A program made the translations under genes and the position numbers. A stretch of DNA of 20,502 nt from Caryophanales bacterium UBA2450 (GTDB taxonomy: Bacteria > Bacillota_I > Bacilli_A > RFN20 > CAG-826). The notes beneath the pieces were generated by a model that was not told where the DNA came from, did not search any database, and saw nothing but the letters and a program-made list of their open reading frames with translations. The stretch is from the NCBI GenBank assembly GCA_002342545.1, contig DDQE01000035.1, positions 1-20,502 on the forward strand, written 5' to 3'. Below, piece by piece: positions 1 through 7,700 of the stretch (positions within the stretch are counted from its first letter, which is position 1; every line of letters begins with the position of its first letter).

Positions 1-75
1 ATAGAGTGCTTTTTCATCGTTTTTTTGCAAAAATATTTTAATAATTATCTATAATTAAAAACTTTTCAATTTTAT

Positions 76-104
76 TAGGTAAAAAGTAATTAATAGTCTA
101 TAAT
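76..104 (+). promoter_or_regulatory. Probable queT promoter (leaderless type)
   Basis: A perfect -10 box TATAAT lies at 99-104, with a weak -35 candidate (TAGGTA, 76-81) 17 bp upstream. Only 8 nt separate the -10 box from the ATG at 113, so transcription would begin at or within a base or two of the start codon. There is no Shine-Dalgarno sequence. The frame is closed by a TAA at 101-103, so no upstream start is possible. I looked for a preQ1 riboswitch, which often precedes queT, and saw none. Confidence 0.5.
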
Positions 105-112
105 ACCCCGGT

Positions 113-685
113 ATGGAAGAAAAAGTCTCCTTCTGGAAAAAGTATTTTACAGTTAAAAATATCGCTCTTAATGGGATAATCGCCGGCTTATATGTTGCCT
201 TAACTATTGCCTGTGGACCGTTAAGTTATGAGTTCATGCAATTTAGATTTTCTGAACTCTTTAACTTGTTTGTGTTTTTTAACCCAACCACTACTGTTGG
301 TTTAACTTTAGGATGCCTATTATCTAATTTAGCTTCTACTGTTGGACCTTGGGATATCTTACTTGGAACAGCAACAACTTTCTTTGCCTGTATCTTAATG
401 ATCTTTTATTCAAAGCTCACAAAGAACTTATTCACTACCGGATTTATCCCAGTGATCGCTAACGCTGCTGTTGTTCCATTTACCATCTATTTATCATGTA
501 TGGGAACAGATGCTGCATTTACCTTAGAACCAGCCATTTTCTTTACAATGTTTGGCTGGGTGGCTCTTGGTGAATTCGTTTGTATAGTTGGAGTTGGTTA
601 TCCAATCTTCATGGCGTTAAGCAAAACTAATCCAAGTTTCTATCGCCTTATTGGAACGACAAGAAATATGGACTTTAAATGGTAA
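113..685 (+). CDS. queT: QueT family transporter (queuosine precursor, ECF S-component)
   Basis: A 190-residue, very hydrophobic protein of the QueT family (PF06177). These are substrate-binding S-components of energy-coupling factor transporters, and they import a queuosine precursor used in tRNA wobble-base modification. What is seen: a short basic N-terminus, about five membrane segments starting near residue 17, and the family-like segment FRFSELFNLFVFFNP followed by TLGCLLSNLAS. The length fits the family. No ECF A, A' or T subunit is nearby, so it would use a shared module, as group II ECF systems do. The start at 113 is the only in-frame option after the TAA at 101. It lacks a ribosome binding site and sits 8 nt after a TATAAT box. 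Transcription ends at the hairpin at 731-748. Family assignment is confident; exact substrate is inferred. Confidence 0.85.
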   Translation: MEEKVSFWKKYFTVKNIALNGIIAGLYVALTIACGPLSYEFMQFRFSELFNLFVFFNPTTTVGLTLGCLLSNLASTVGPWDILLGTATTFFACILMIFYSKLTKNLFTTGFIPVIANAAVVPFTIYLSCMGTDAAFTLEPAIFFTMFGWVALGEFVCIVGVGYPIFMALSKTNPSFYRLIGTTRNMDFKW

Positions 686-704
686 AAAACGCCTAATTTG
701 TCGT

Positions 705-720
705 AATTTTTGCAAAAATT
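705..720. repeat. 16-bp perfect palindrome after queT
   Basis: AATTTTTGCAAAAATT reads the same on both strands. Its 12-bp core TTTTTGCAAAAA also occurs at 22-33, so the same palindrome brackets the queT gene. It may be a protein binding site or just AT-rich chance; no function is assigned. Confidence 0.5.
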
Positions 721-730
721 CCACAAAAAA

Positions 731-748
731 GGCCACATCGCTGTGGTC
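731..748. terminator. Bidirectional intrinsic terminator between queT and lipase gene
   Basis: Stem GGCCACA (731-737), loop TCGC, stem TGTGGTC (742-748) with one G-U pair. A T-tract follows on the + strand (750-755) and an A-tract precedes it (725-730), giving a T-run on the minus strand too. It sits between convergent genes and can end both. Confidence 0.88.
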
Positions 749-769
749 GTTTTTTATGTAGAACATTTA

Positions 770-2137
770 TTATAAATTAGCAAGATAATCTTTTAATAAG
801 GCATGTCCAACTTCTGGATAATGAACCATGAATGAACGCACTAAATTAGCGCCTAAATCACTCTCACTACCCATTAAATACATAGCCACTGAAAGCACTA
901 ACAAAATATCTGTTCCGACTAATCTAGTAAGTACAGTGCAATCAGCAACTAATTGGCTTGCGTCATATGGGATTTCAGAATTATATAAATATGGGGTAAG
1001 GAAAATCGCTAAAGATACTGGATCATTAATTAGACTTATTGCCCCTATTCCAAGTTTTTTAACATCTTCAATTAATTGTTGTTTAACTTCTGGTGTTAAC
1101 GAAAACGCCATCGAAAGAACAAATTGAACTGTTGATTGAACTTTAGCAACAAAGTCTTCTCTGGTAGAAATGTAGAGGTCTTTATCTTCAACATCCTCTC
1201 CTTCTCTAGCTAAATAACTAAAAAAGTATTTACAAACATCTAATTCGCTATTTAAATCACCGCCAGTGAGATCTTTACAAGCCTTAAAAGCAGGGATAGA
1301 GATATCTTCATCAAAATCAAACAACACTTCATCCGTGTGAGTAGAGCTTTGATATAATTCTATATCAATACCACATCTAGCAAAGCCGTATTCGCTAGGA
1401 GCCATATAGGTCACAGTATCTCCAGAATATACAATGTTAAAAACATTCTCATATTTAGGAGCGTCATCCTCATCTAAGCCTTTAGGACATTCAAAGGTAT
1501 AAACAAACATATCTTTTTTGGCAATAGATAATTCACCCTCAGATAAGATATAGTGAGATAAAACATTACTAATTGCTCCACCTCTAGAATACCCACTTAA
1601 CCAGAGTTTATAGTTTGTGTATTTGTTCTCACTTAAATAAGCTTTTAAAGCTGTATAAACATCATTAGCGCGAGCCGCAAATCCTTCATGATTTCCTTCT
1701 AATCCTAATAAAGCGTTATTCTTCCATTCTAAGCCATAATTATGACCATTAATGGCAACGGAGACTAAATTATATTCACCAATCTTTTTATGGGCGATCG
1801 CATATTGAATTGTGTCTTCTGTATGTTCTGGATAATTAATTGATAGATTGTCAAATTCCATCGCCGAATAGAAAGACCTAATTGTGGCTTCAGTTTCCGC
1901 CATTAAGGATTTGCCATTAGATAATAATGCGATATCTTTATTAAATTTAGTCGCATCGCTATCAAAATAACTATCTTCCATTTTAAATGTTAGATTATAG
2001 CCTCCAGTTTTAGTAGAATCGGCTTTTCTTAAAGAAGGTGCTAATGTATAATTCACAGTCATCCTTTCCTCTTTAGAAGAGCCACAACTAGAAAGTAGTA
2101 AAGCAGGTAAAATTAATAATAACGCTGATTTTTTCAT
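770..2137 (-). CDS. Class 3 lipase-like lipoprotein (alpha/beta hydrolase)
   Basis: A 455-residue predicted lipoprotein. The N-terminus has a basic start, a hydrophobic core and a lipobox LLSSC with lipidated Cys18, so it should be anchored on the outer face of the membrane. The nucleophile elbow is GYSRG at 182-186 (Ser184), followed by the YSGDTVTYMAP segment with a likely catalytic Asp240. The His is probably in the C-terminal HYPEVGH segment (His439 or His445). This order matches class 3 (Lipase_3-type) hydrolases; the substrate is unknown but is expected to be a lipid or ester. An AAGGA-like ribosome site precedes the ATG. It starts 13 bp after the stop of the preceding leftward gene, with no terminator between, so it is probably cotranscribed with the DUF3990 pair. 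Whether it shares their function is unclear. Confidence 0.75.
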   Translation of the reverse strand: MKKSALLLILPALLLSSCGSSKEERMTVNYTLAPSLRKADSTKTGGYNLTFKMEDSYFDSDATKFNKDIALLSNGKSLMAETEATIRSFYSAMEFDNLSINYPEHTEDTIQYAIAHKKIGEYNLVSVAINGHNYGLEWKNNALLGLEGNHEGFAARANDVYTALKAYLSENKYTNYKLWLSGYSRGGAISNVLSHYILSEGELSIAKKDMFVYTFECPKGLDEDDAPKYENVFNIVYSGDTVTYMAPSEYGFARCGIDIELYQSSTHTDEVLFDFDEDISIPAFKACKDLTGGDLNSELDVCKYFFSYLAREGEDVEDKDLYISTREDFVAKVQSTVQFVLSMAFSLTPEVKQQLIEDVKKLGIGAISLINDPVSLAIFLTPYLYNSEIPYDASQLVADCTVLTRLVGTDILLVLSVAMYLMGSESDLGANLVRSFMVHYPEVGHALLKDYLANL

Positions 2138-2150
2138 AACTTTTTTTCCT

Positions 2151-2642
2151 TTATATATTTTTTATATTAACATAATTATTCTTCATTATTTCTTTAAAAA
2201 TTTCATAATCTGTTTTCTGGCGGCCTATTTTTTCATTAACTATTTCTTCTAGTCTAGTAACACAATAATCTATTCCGAAGGTATGAAATGAATCATATAA
2301 CGAGTACATTTCTTCTCCTTTAAGATGTTTGTATATTTCTGATGAGCTCTTCTTTTTAATAATTGACCAGGCTCTATAAATATAACCAATCCATCTCAAT
2401 ACATTTTGTGTGTACTTTTGGCCTTGATACTCTTTTAAACTAGGATATGTACTTTCTAAGCCATCTAATACACAATTTGGACTATAGAAATTATATGGGT
2501 CATCTGTATTGTCTAATTCTTTAGCATATTTACTATTCATAAATCTCGCTATAAAAAATGATGAAGAACAATTAAATCTTCTAATTGAATTCTCAAATAT
2601 ATCAGCCTGTAGTTCACACATTCTTTGTTCTATAATGGTCAT
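2151..2642 (-). CDS. Small partner protein of the DUF3990 gene (putative antitoxin, DUF3791-like tail)
   Basis: A 163-residue soluble protein with no signal peptide or membrane segment. It has a cysteine and a WIGYIYRAW segment in the middle. Its C-terminal part, MYSLYDSFHTFGIDYCVTRL, resembles the 'HT-x-G-x-x-Y' end of DUF3791-type proteins, which I recall as frequent neighbours of DUF3990 genes; this resemblance is from memory and not searched. The start ATG overlaps the upstream gene's TGA stop in an ATGA (2639-2642), and a GAGGA ribosome site lies upstream within the neighbouring gene. Such coupling fixes the ratio of the two proteins and is typical of toxin-antitoxin pairs. Role as antitoxin is inference; it could instead be a substrate or accessory factor. 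Confidence 0.6.
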   Translation of the reverse strand: MTIIEQRMCELQADIFENSIRRFNCSSSFFIARFMNSKYAKELDNTDDPYNFYSPNCVLDGLESTYPSLKEYQGQKYTQNVLRWIGYIYRAWSIIKKKSSSEIYKHLKGEEMYSLYDSFHTFGIDYCVTRLEEIVNEKIGRQKTDYEIFKEIMKNNYVNIKNI

Positions 2643-3499
2643 TTCAATATTTCCTCGATATAATTTCCAATTCTTCTATAACTTTCAATAGCTTTATTTG
2701 CACTATCCAAAGATATATCAGCAGCTTCTTTTCTTTCTTTTTCGATATCCATGCGTTCTTTTTTTGATAAATATAAGCGATCAATCATCTTCACTGATTT
2801 GCAGGCTTTAATAGTCTTTAAAACATGCTGTTTTCCAAGATGTGACGCAGATAAAGCGTGTATTGCTTGTTCATCAGTAATATCTCCACTAGCAAATCTA
2901 GTCATTATGTCGTACATATTGTTGTCTGCAATTGGAGCAATGATAACATCATACTTCTCTATTTCATCTATAAGATTTTTAAGGACTTTACTATCTTTAT
3001 ATTTCCCTAGCTGTCCTCTATAAAAAGAGACCATCAACATCCACTCTAACGAAACATCTATTTCTTTCAATTTTAAATTGTTAAGTTTTTGAGTTTCAAA
3101 AAGATATATAGAAGATCTTTTATTAGCAAATATATATGAAGAAGCTTGCTCGTAACTTTCTCCTAAATAAAAGCCAATCCCAACATCAATATCTTTTCGT
3201 GAGTGATCTAAATCAATATCTCCTTCAATTGATACTTTTGCCCCGTGGAATAAAACATTATCCTTATATACTTCTTTAGCGTAATTCATTTTAAATTTAT
3301 TCAAAGAAATTGGGTGCCTCGAATTTTCATAAACATAGGAATAAAAGGTTTCTAAAAAGATTTCAGATGGATACACTTCATTATTCGCAATACGTGCAAT
3401 TGTACTTCTTGCTACATTTAATTCAGCAGCTAATTTTGAATATGAAAAATCAAGAATCTTGCAAACTACTTTAATATCGTTACTAACATTATATTTCAT
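2639..3499 (-). CDS. HTH-DUF3990 protein (ADP-ribosyltransferase-like, putative toxin/repressor)
   Basis: A 286-residue protein in two parts. Residues about 12-45 form a lambda-repressor-like helix-turn-helix (YSKLAAELNVARSTIARI). Residues about 82-245 match DUF3990 (PF13151), a family with an ADP-ribosyltransferase-like fold. Hallmarks seen are LFHGAKV (83-89), DVGIGFYLG (105-113), YDVIIAPIADNNMYDIM (183-199) and KQHVLKT (223-229). The tail is charged and helical. A longer reading from TTG at 3535 is possible but unlikely: that TTG is inside the -35 box of the promoter, and the ATG at 3499 lies 6 nt after the -10 box, so the mRNA should be leaderless. The fused DNA-binding domain plus palindromes in the promoter suggest autorepression. 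It overlaps the next gene by 4 bp. Toxin role is inferred from family and context; enzymatic activity and target are unknown. Confidence 0.75.
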   Translation of the reverse strand: MKYNVSNDIKVVCKILDFSYSKLAAELNVARSTIARIANNEVYPSEIFLETFYSYVYENSRHPISLNKFKMNYAKEVYKDNVLFHGAKVSIEGDIDLDHSRKDIDVGIGFYLGESYEQASSYIFANKRSSIYLFETQKLNNLKLKEIDVSLEWMLMVSFYRGQLGKYKDSKVLKNLIDEIEKYDVIIAPIADNNMYDIMTRFASGDITDEQAIHALSASHLGKQHVLKTIKACKSVKMIDRLYLSKKERMDIEKERKEAADISLDSANKAIESYRRIGNYIEEILK

Positions 3500-3505
3500 G
3501 TCAAT

Positions 3506-3535
3506 ATTGTAGCATATGCAACAAAGTTGTTTCAA
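3506..3535 (-). promoter_or_regulatory. Promoter of the HTH-DUF3990 operon
   Basis: On the minus strand: -35 TTGAAA (3530-3535), an 18-bp spacer, -10 TACAAT (3506-3511), then 6 nt to the ATG at 3499. The predicted start of transcription coincides with the start codon and there is no Shine-Dalgarno site. Confidence 0.65.
3508..3529. promoter_or_regulatory. Candidate operator palindromes in the HTH-DUF3990 promoter
   Basis: Two dyads fill the spacer between the -35 and -10 boxes: TGTAGCATATGCAACA (3508-3523, near-perfect around GCATATGC) and CAACAAAGTTG (3519-3529, perfect 4-3-4). A protein bound there would block RNA polymerase. The helix-turn-helix of the first gene product is the obvious candidate; this is inference. 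Confidence 0.45.
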
Positions 3536-3603
3536 CGCTTCTTTATATATGTTTTTTACTATTTATAGTAATTATAAAATCTTCTGTTGCATGGAATATA
3601 AAA

Positions 3604-3623
3604 GGACCACTAAAAAGTGGCCC
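3604..3623 (-). terminator. Intrinsic terminator after the MscS-type gene
   Basis: On the minus strand an 8-bp stem GGGCCACT / AGTGGTCC (one G-U pair) encloses a TTTT loop and is followed by CCTTTTAT-like sequence. The T-tract is short, so strength is uncertain. It closes the unit that runs from the large surface-protein gene through the channel gene. Confidence 0.7.
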
Positions 3624-3644
3624 ATATATTGTTAGAGGTATCAA

Positions 3645-4724
3645 TTATTTTTTAACGTCAATATCTTTAGATAATTCTTTTTGTTCTTCGGTGAATTCTT
3701 CAGCCTTTTGAATTGTCTTTTTAGTGACAGTTTGCTTAACATCATCTTCACCTTTATGAACAACGACTTGAGGGAATGGGATACCGATATTGTTGTCATC
3801 AAAGAGAATCTTAAGCTCTCTATTTAAATCACGTTGAACTTGATAAATATCGTTTTCTTTACATTTAGCGACAAATAATAAATCCACAGAGCTAGCGCCT
3901 AATTCGGCAACACCTTTATAGAAAGGACCTTCCACAATTGCAGGAATTTTCTTTCCGATAGCTTCAATATTATCAGCGATCACAGCCTCGATATTTTCAA
4001 TACGATCTTCATATTTAGTAGAGACATAACATTTCGCAATAGAGAGTTCTTTAGTTTGGTTAATAATAGAACGAATATCACTGTTATTAACAATCTTAAT
4101 ATTTCCACCAGCGTCGATTAATTTTGTGGTTCTCACTCCGATTGCTTGAATTTCACCTCTCCAACCATCAAGGATAACAATATCGCCAACTTGATAATCA
4201 CCTTCAAAAACAATGAATATGCCCGCTAAAATGTCAGCGACAAGAGATTGTGAACCAAGGCCTATGATAAGAGCAACGATACCAGCACCAGCCGCGGAGA
4301 ATTCGCTTCTTAATCCACAAGCTGAGAGAATCATAAAGATCGCTCCAATCACTACTACCCATTTTAAGAAGTTAACAATTAAAATGAAGATGGTTGTGGT
4401 TTTTTGATTGCCAATCTTTCTAACTTTACCAAGGTAATGTAAGGCAATACCAATAGTAATAGCAATGCCAAGAATGACGATACATTTTAAGAATCCAGGT
4501 ACGCCTTGTTCAAATAAAGTCTTAGCAACTCCATTATCAGTAGATTTTAAGATGAAGAATGGCTCATATGCCCACTTAATTTCTCCATCTGGTAATGTTG
4601 TTCTAATAACACCATAGATGTCTTTCCAGAATACAAAGATAGTAATGACTCCTCCAATCAATATGGCGTAGAGAACCCATGGGATAATCTTACCTGCTGT
4701 AATTTTTCCTTTTTCTTTTTTCAT
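3645..4724 (-). CDS. MscS-family mechanosensitive ion channel
   Basis: A 359-residue membrane protein that should open under membrane tension to release solutes during osmotic downshock. Seen: membrane segments at about 13-33, 78-98 and 110-134, then the glycine/alanine-rich pore helix AGAGIVALIIGLGSQSLVAD (145-164), and the beta domain with GDYQVGDIVILDGWRGEI (175-192). The remaining cytosolic vestibule runs to about 325, ending in a charged tail. The extended N-terminus before the second membrane segment resembles YkuT/YnaI-like relatives more than the smallest MscS proteins. A clear GGAGG lies upstream of the ATG. The gene starts 34 bp after the stop of the surface-protein gene with no terminator between, so they may share a transcript. 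Confidence 0.88.
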   Translation of the reverse strand: MKKEKGKITAGKIIPWVLYAILIGGVITIFVFWKDIYGVIRTTLPDGEIKWAYEPFFILKSTDNGVAKTLFEQGVPGFLKCIVILGIAITIGIALHYLGKVRKIGNQKTTTIFILIVNFLKWVVVIGAIFMILSACGLRSEFSAAGAGIVALIIGLGSQSLVADILAGIFIVFEGDYQVGDIVILDGWRGEIQAIGVRTTKLIDAGGNIKIVNNSDIRSIINQTKELSIAKCYVSTKYEDRIENIEAVIADNIEAIGKKIPAIVEGPFYKGVAELGASSVDLLFVAKCKENDIYQVQRDLNRELKILFDDNNIGIPFPQVVVHKGEDDVKQTVTKKTIQKAEEFTEEQKELSKDIDVKK

Positions 4725-4758
4725 AATTTATTACCTCCAAATTATGTATTAAATATTT

Positions 4759-7700
4759 TTATGCAAAGGTGAAGGATACACCTGTTTGAATAGTTTTTGT
4801 TGTTTGTGATGTGCCGTCATAATAACTAATTACGACATCAAATGTTTTACCTTCAAAAGCAGCCTTTAAAGAGTTATAGTCACTAATGGTAGATCCAGTA
4901 CTCATTGCTGGATTGGTCATATCAACAGAAGGATAGTTCTGAAAGTTAAAATCATAACTATAAACTAAAGATGAATCACTAGTGTCAACAAACTTTATTT
5001 GTGGATTTGTTGGAGCTTGTACTGGTGCCACATAAGAAATACCAAATTGCACACTAGTGGAATCTTGGCTTAATTCTGTACTTAACAAACTGCCACCATA
5101 AACAATATTGGTATCAGCAACTTTAATATTAACAGTTTCACTAGATTCCCAAATTGGATGTTGTTGGTCATCAAAATGATAAACCTTAACGTTGAATTCT
5201 GCCCCACTAGTTCCTCCATTTTGAATATAAGTAACAACACTAGTAGCATCATTACCGGTATAAGTTAAGTTTTGATAATTTTCTTCTTTACTTGCCCCGG
5301 CAGAAATAGAAGGTGTAACTCCATCAGTTGGGCAAAGTTGAACGTAGAAGCTTTTAAACTTATCGTATACATCAGTATAGAGAAGCTTGACTGGTAAAAT
5401 GAAGTCACCACTAGAGGCATCAACAGAAATTAAATAGTCACTTTCTAACCCATTAAATACACCCGGATCATCAGTATCTGTAAAGGTGATATCATCATGA
5501 TAAATCTCAACTTGTGCGGCTAAAATCTCAAATGAGCCAATAGCGTCAAAATCAAAATCATAATACATTTCTCCACCATCTACCGTATATGGAAGGCTGA
5601 AGGTTTGTTCAGTGGTGACTGATGCTAACGAGATTGGTGCTGTACCTAAAGCATATTTATCAGCAGATGTATAAACATCATCATAGAATTGGATTGATAA
5701 ATTATCATATTGAGGATTACTTGGATCATCCACAAAATCTAAAGTGATTTTAAATTGATGTGAATAGAAGCTCACTTCAGTAGGAATAGTAGCGCCATTA
5801 AACGCTACTTTTTTTGTTTCAATTGTGGTTGAACTACCAACAACTTGGGAATTTCTAACTAAAGTAAGAGTATAAGTTGTTTCTGGGGTTAAATTACTCG
5901 CAGTAGCAGTACCAATTAAATTATCACTATTTTCTGATTCTGGATTAAGCGAGGCTATTGTTAAAGTATCAACAAGCGAGTCATCTTTTTTGACCTGAAT
6001 TGATAAACTTCTAGATGCCGCAGTTGGATCTGTATCGTAATCTAAATATGTTTTACTAATGTTAAAGCTAATAGACGCTGTACTTGGAGTGGATTCAATT
6101 GCTCCCCATGAGAATCCAGGATTTACACCTGAAGTAGTAAATTCTTCAGTTCCTAATAATTCAGGATCTTCATTATCCGGTAGATAATAGACAGACACAG
6201 TATATGTGGTGCCAGGAGTTAAATTACCAATTTCGCCTGAAGGGGCAATAACATACTCGGCATATGTTGATAAGTTAGCAAATCTATGTGTGGTTGGAGT
6301 TCCACCATCTTTTTCGACAACACTTATAGATAATTTACTAATTACATCTGGAGTTTCTTCATCAGAAATATAGCCAATGTAAGATGCTCTCATTGAGATG
6401 GTAAAATTAGTGGATGTATCTGACACATCAGCGGATGGTTTCTTTTGGAATTTAAATTCATGATATGTGTCAAATGATTTTTTGCCTAGCTCAATTACTC
6501 CAGTTTCTGTAGATAAGCTAACGACTAATACGTAGGCAATATTAGCGGTTAAACCACTAAATGAACCAGTACCTTTAACTGTGTTATCATCTACTTCTAC
6601 AAATCTTTCAGCCCATGAATCATCATAATAAGTTTCATCAGTAGACCTTACTTCATAGTGAACTGCAGGTACACTAGTTGGGTCATAATCAATATCCGAT
6701 TTTTCAACAGTAAATGAGAATTCAACATAATCTCTACCTGAACTAACGCCTTCAAATTCCACTGAACGTATTTTTTCAGCAGTGGTAAATGTTGCAGAAC
6801 CTAATAAGTTAGATTCGTCATCTAAATACACATCGATTGTATATGTAGTTTCTGGAACTAATTCAGTGAAATCTCCATAAACCGTAATATGTTCATTATC
6901 AATCGGTTCATATTGAGTTAAAGTTAAACTCTTATAGAATTGATCAGCGTCCTTGATAGTTGCAAAGACGTTTGGTATTTCTTGGGAAGTTGGGTCATAT
7001 CCAATGTCCGCTAAAGCAACTTCAAAAGAGAAGCTTATGCTCTCATCAGAAGGATTAAGCGGATTAAAGGTAATTTTTTGAACAAATTCTGTGGTTGAGA
7101 ATGTTACGGAACCTATGACATTTGTTTGTTCATTTAGATAAATCTTAATTGTGTAAGCAGTGCTTCCTGATAAGTTTGCAAATGTTCCTTCGCCTTTTAA
7201 TTTGCCGGTGACATTTGATTCAACAAAGTTAACTACGTTCAATGTATCGACAAGAGAATCAGATAAATAGATTTCTGCATAAACATTAGATGTAGTGATA
7301 GGTGCTGTTTCATCAAACACCACTTGATCTTCGTTAATCTCGAAAACAAATTTTATGGAATTATTAGTTGCTTCAAATTCTTCACTTAAGAATTCAAAAC
7401 CAATTTCGATTTCTGGGGTTGTGAATGTGGTTGATCCAAGAGATTTGAATTCTTGGTCAATAGAAACACTGATAGTTAAATTATAAGTTGTGTTATCGCT
7501 TAATCCGGTAAATTCTCCATAACCAATCATATGGGAATCATCATATTGATCTAAGTTTTCTATTATTTTCTCTTGTGGAGTGATACCAGTGCTAGAAACA
7601 GAGGCTTGAATCTCCGGAAGTCTAGATTCTCCAGGAGTATAACCTATAGTTCCATTATCAACAATAAATGAGAAAGAGACACTGTTATAGGTAGGAATAA

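Noticed and set aside
1..112. preQ1 riboswitch upstream of queT
   Set aside because: No recognisable aptamer stem and tail; the -10 box so close to the ATG leaves no room for a leader RNA.
2639..2642. Mycoplasma-type code (TGA as tryptophan)
   Set aside because: TGA ends the DUF3990 gene in an ATGA overlap, and tryptophans throughout are TGG.
3500..3535. Upstream TTG start for the DUF3990 gene
   Set aside because: It overlaps the -35 element and lacks a ribosome site; the ATG at 3499 fits the promoter and family length.
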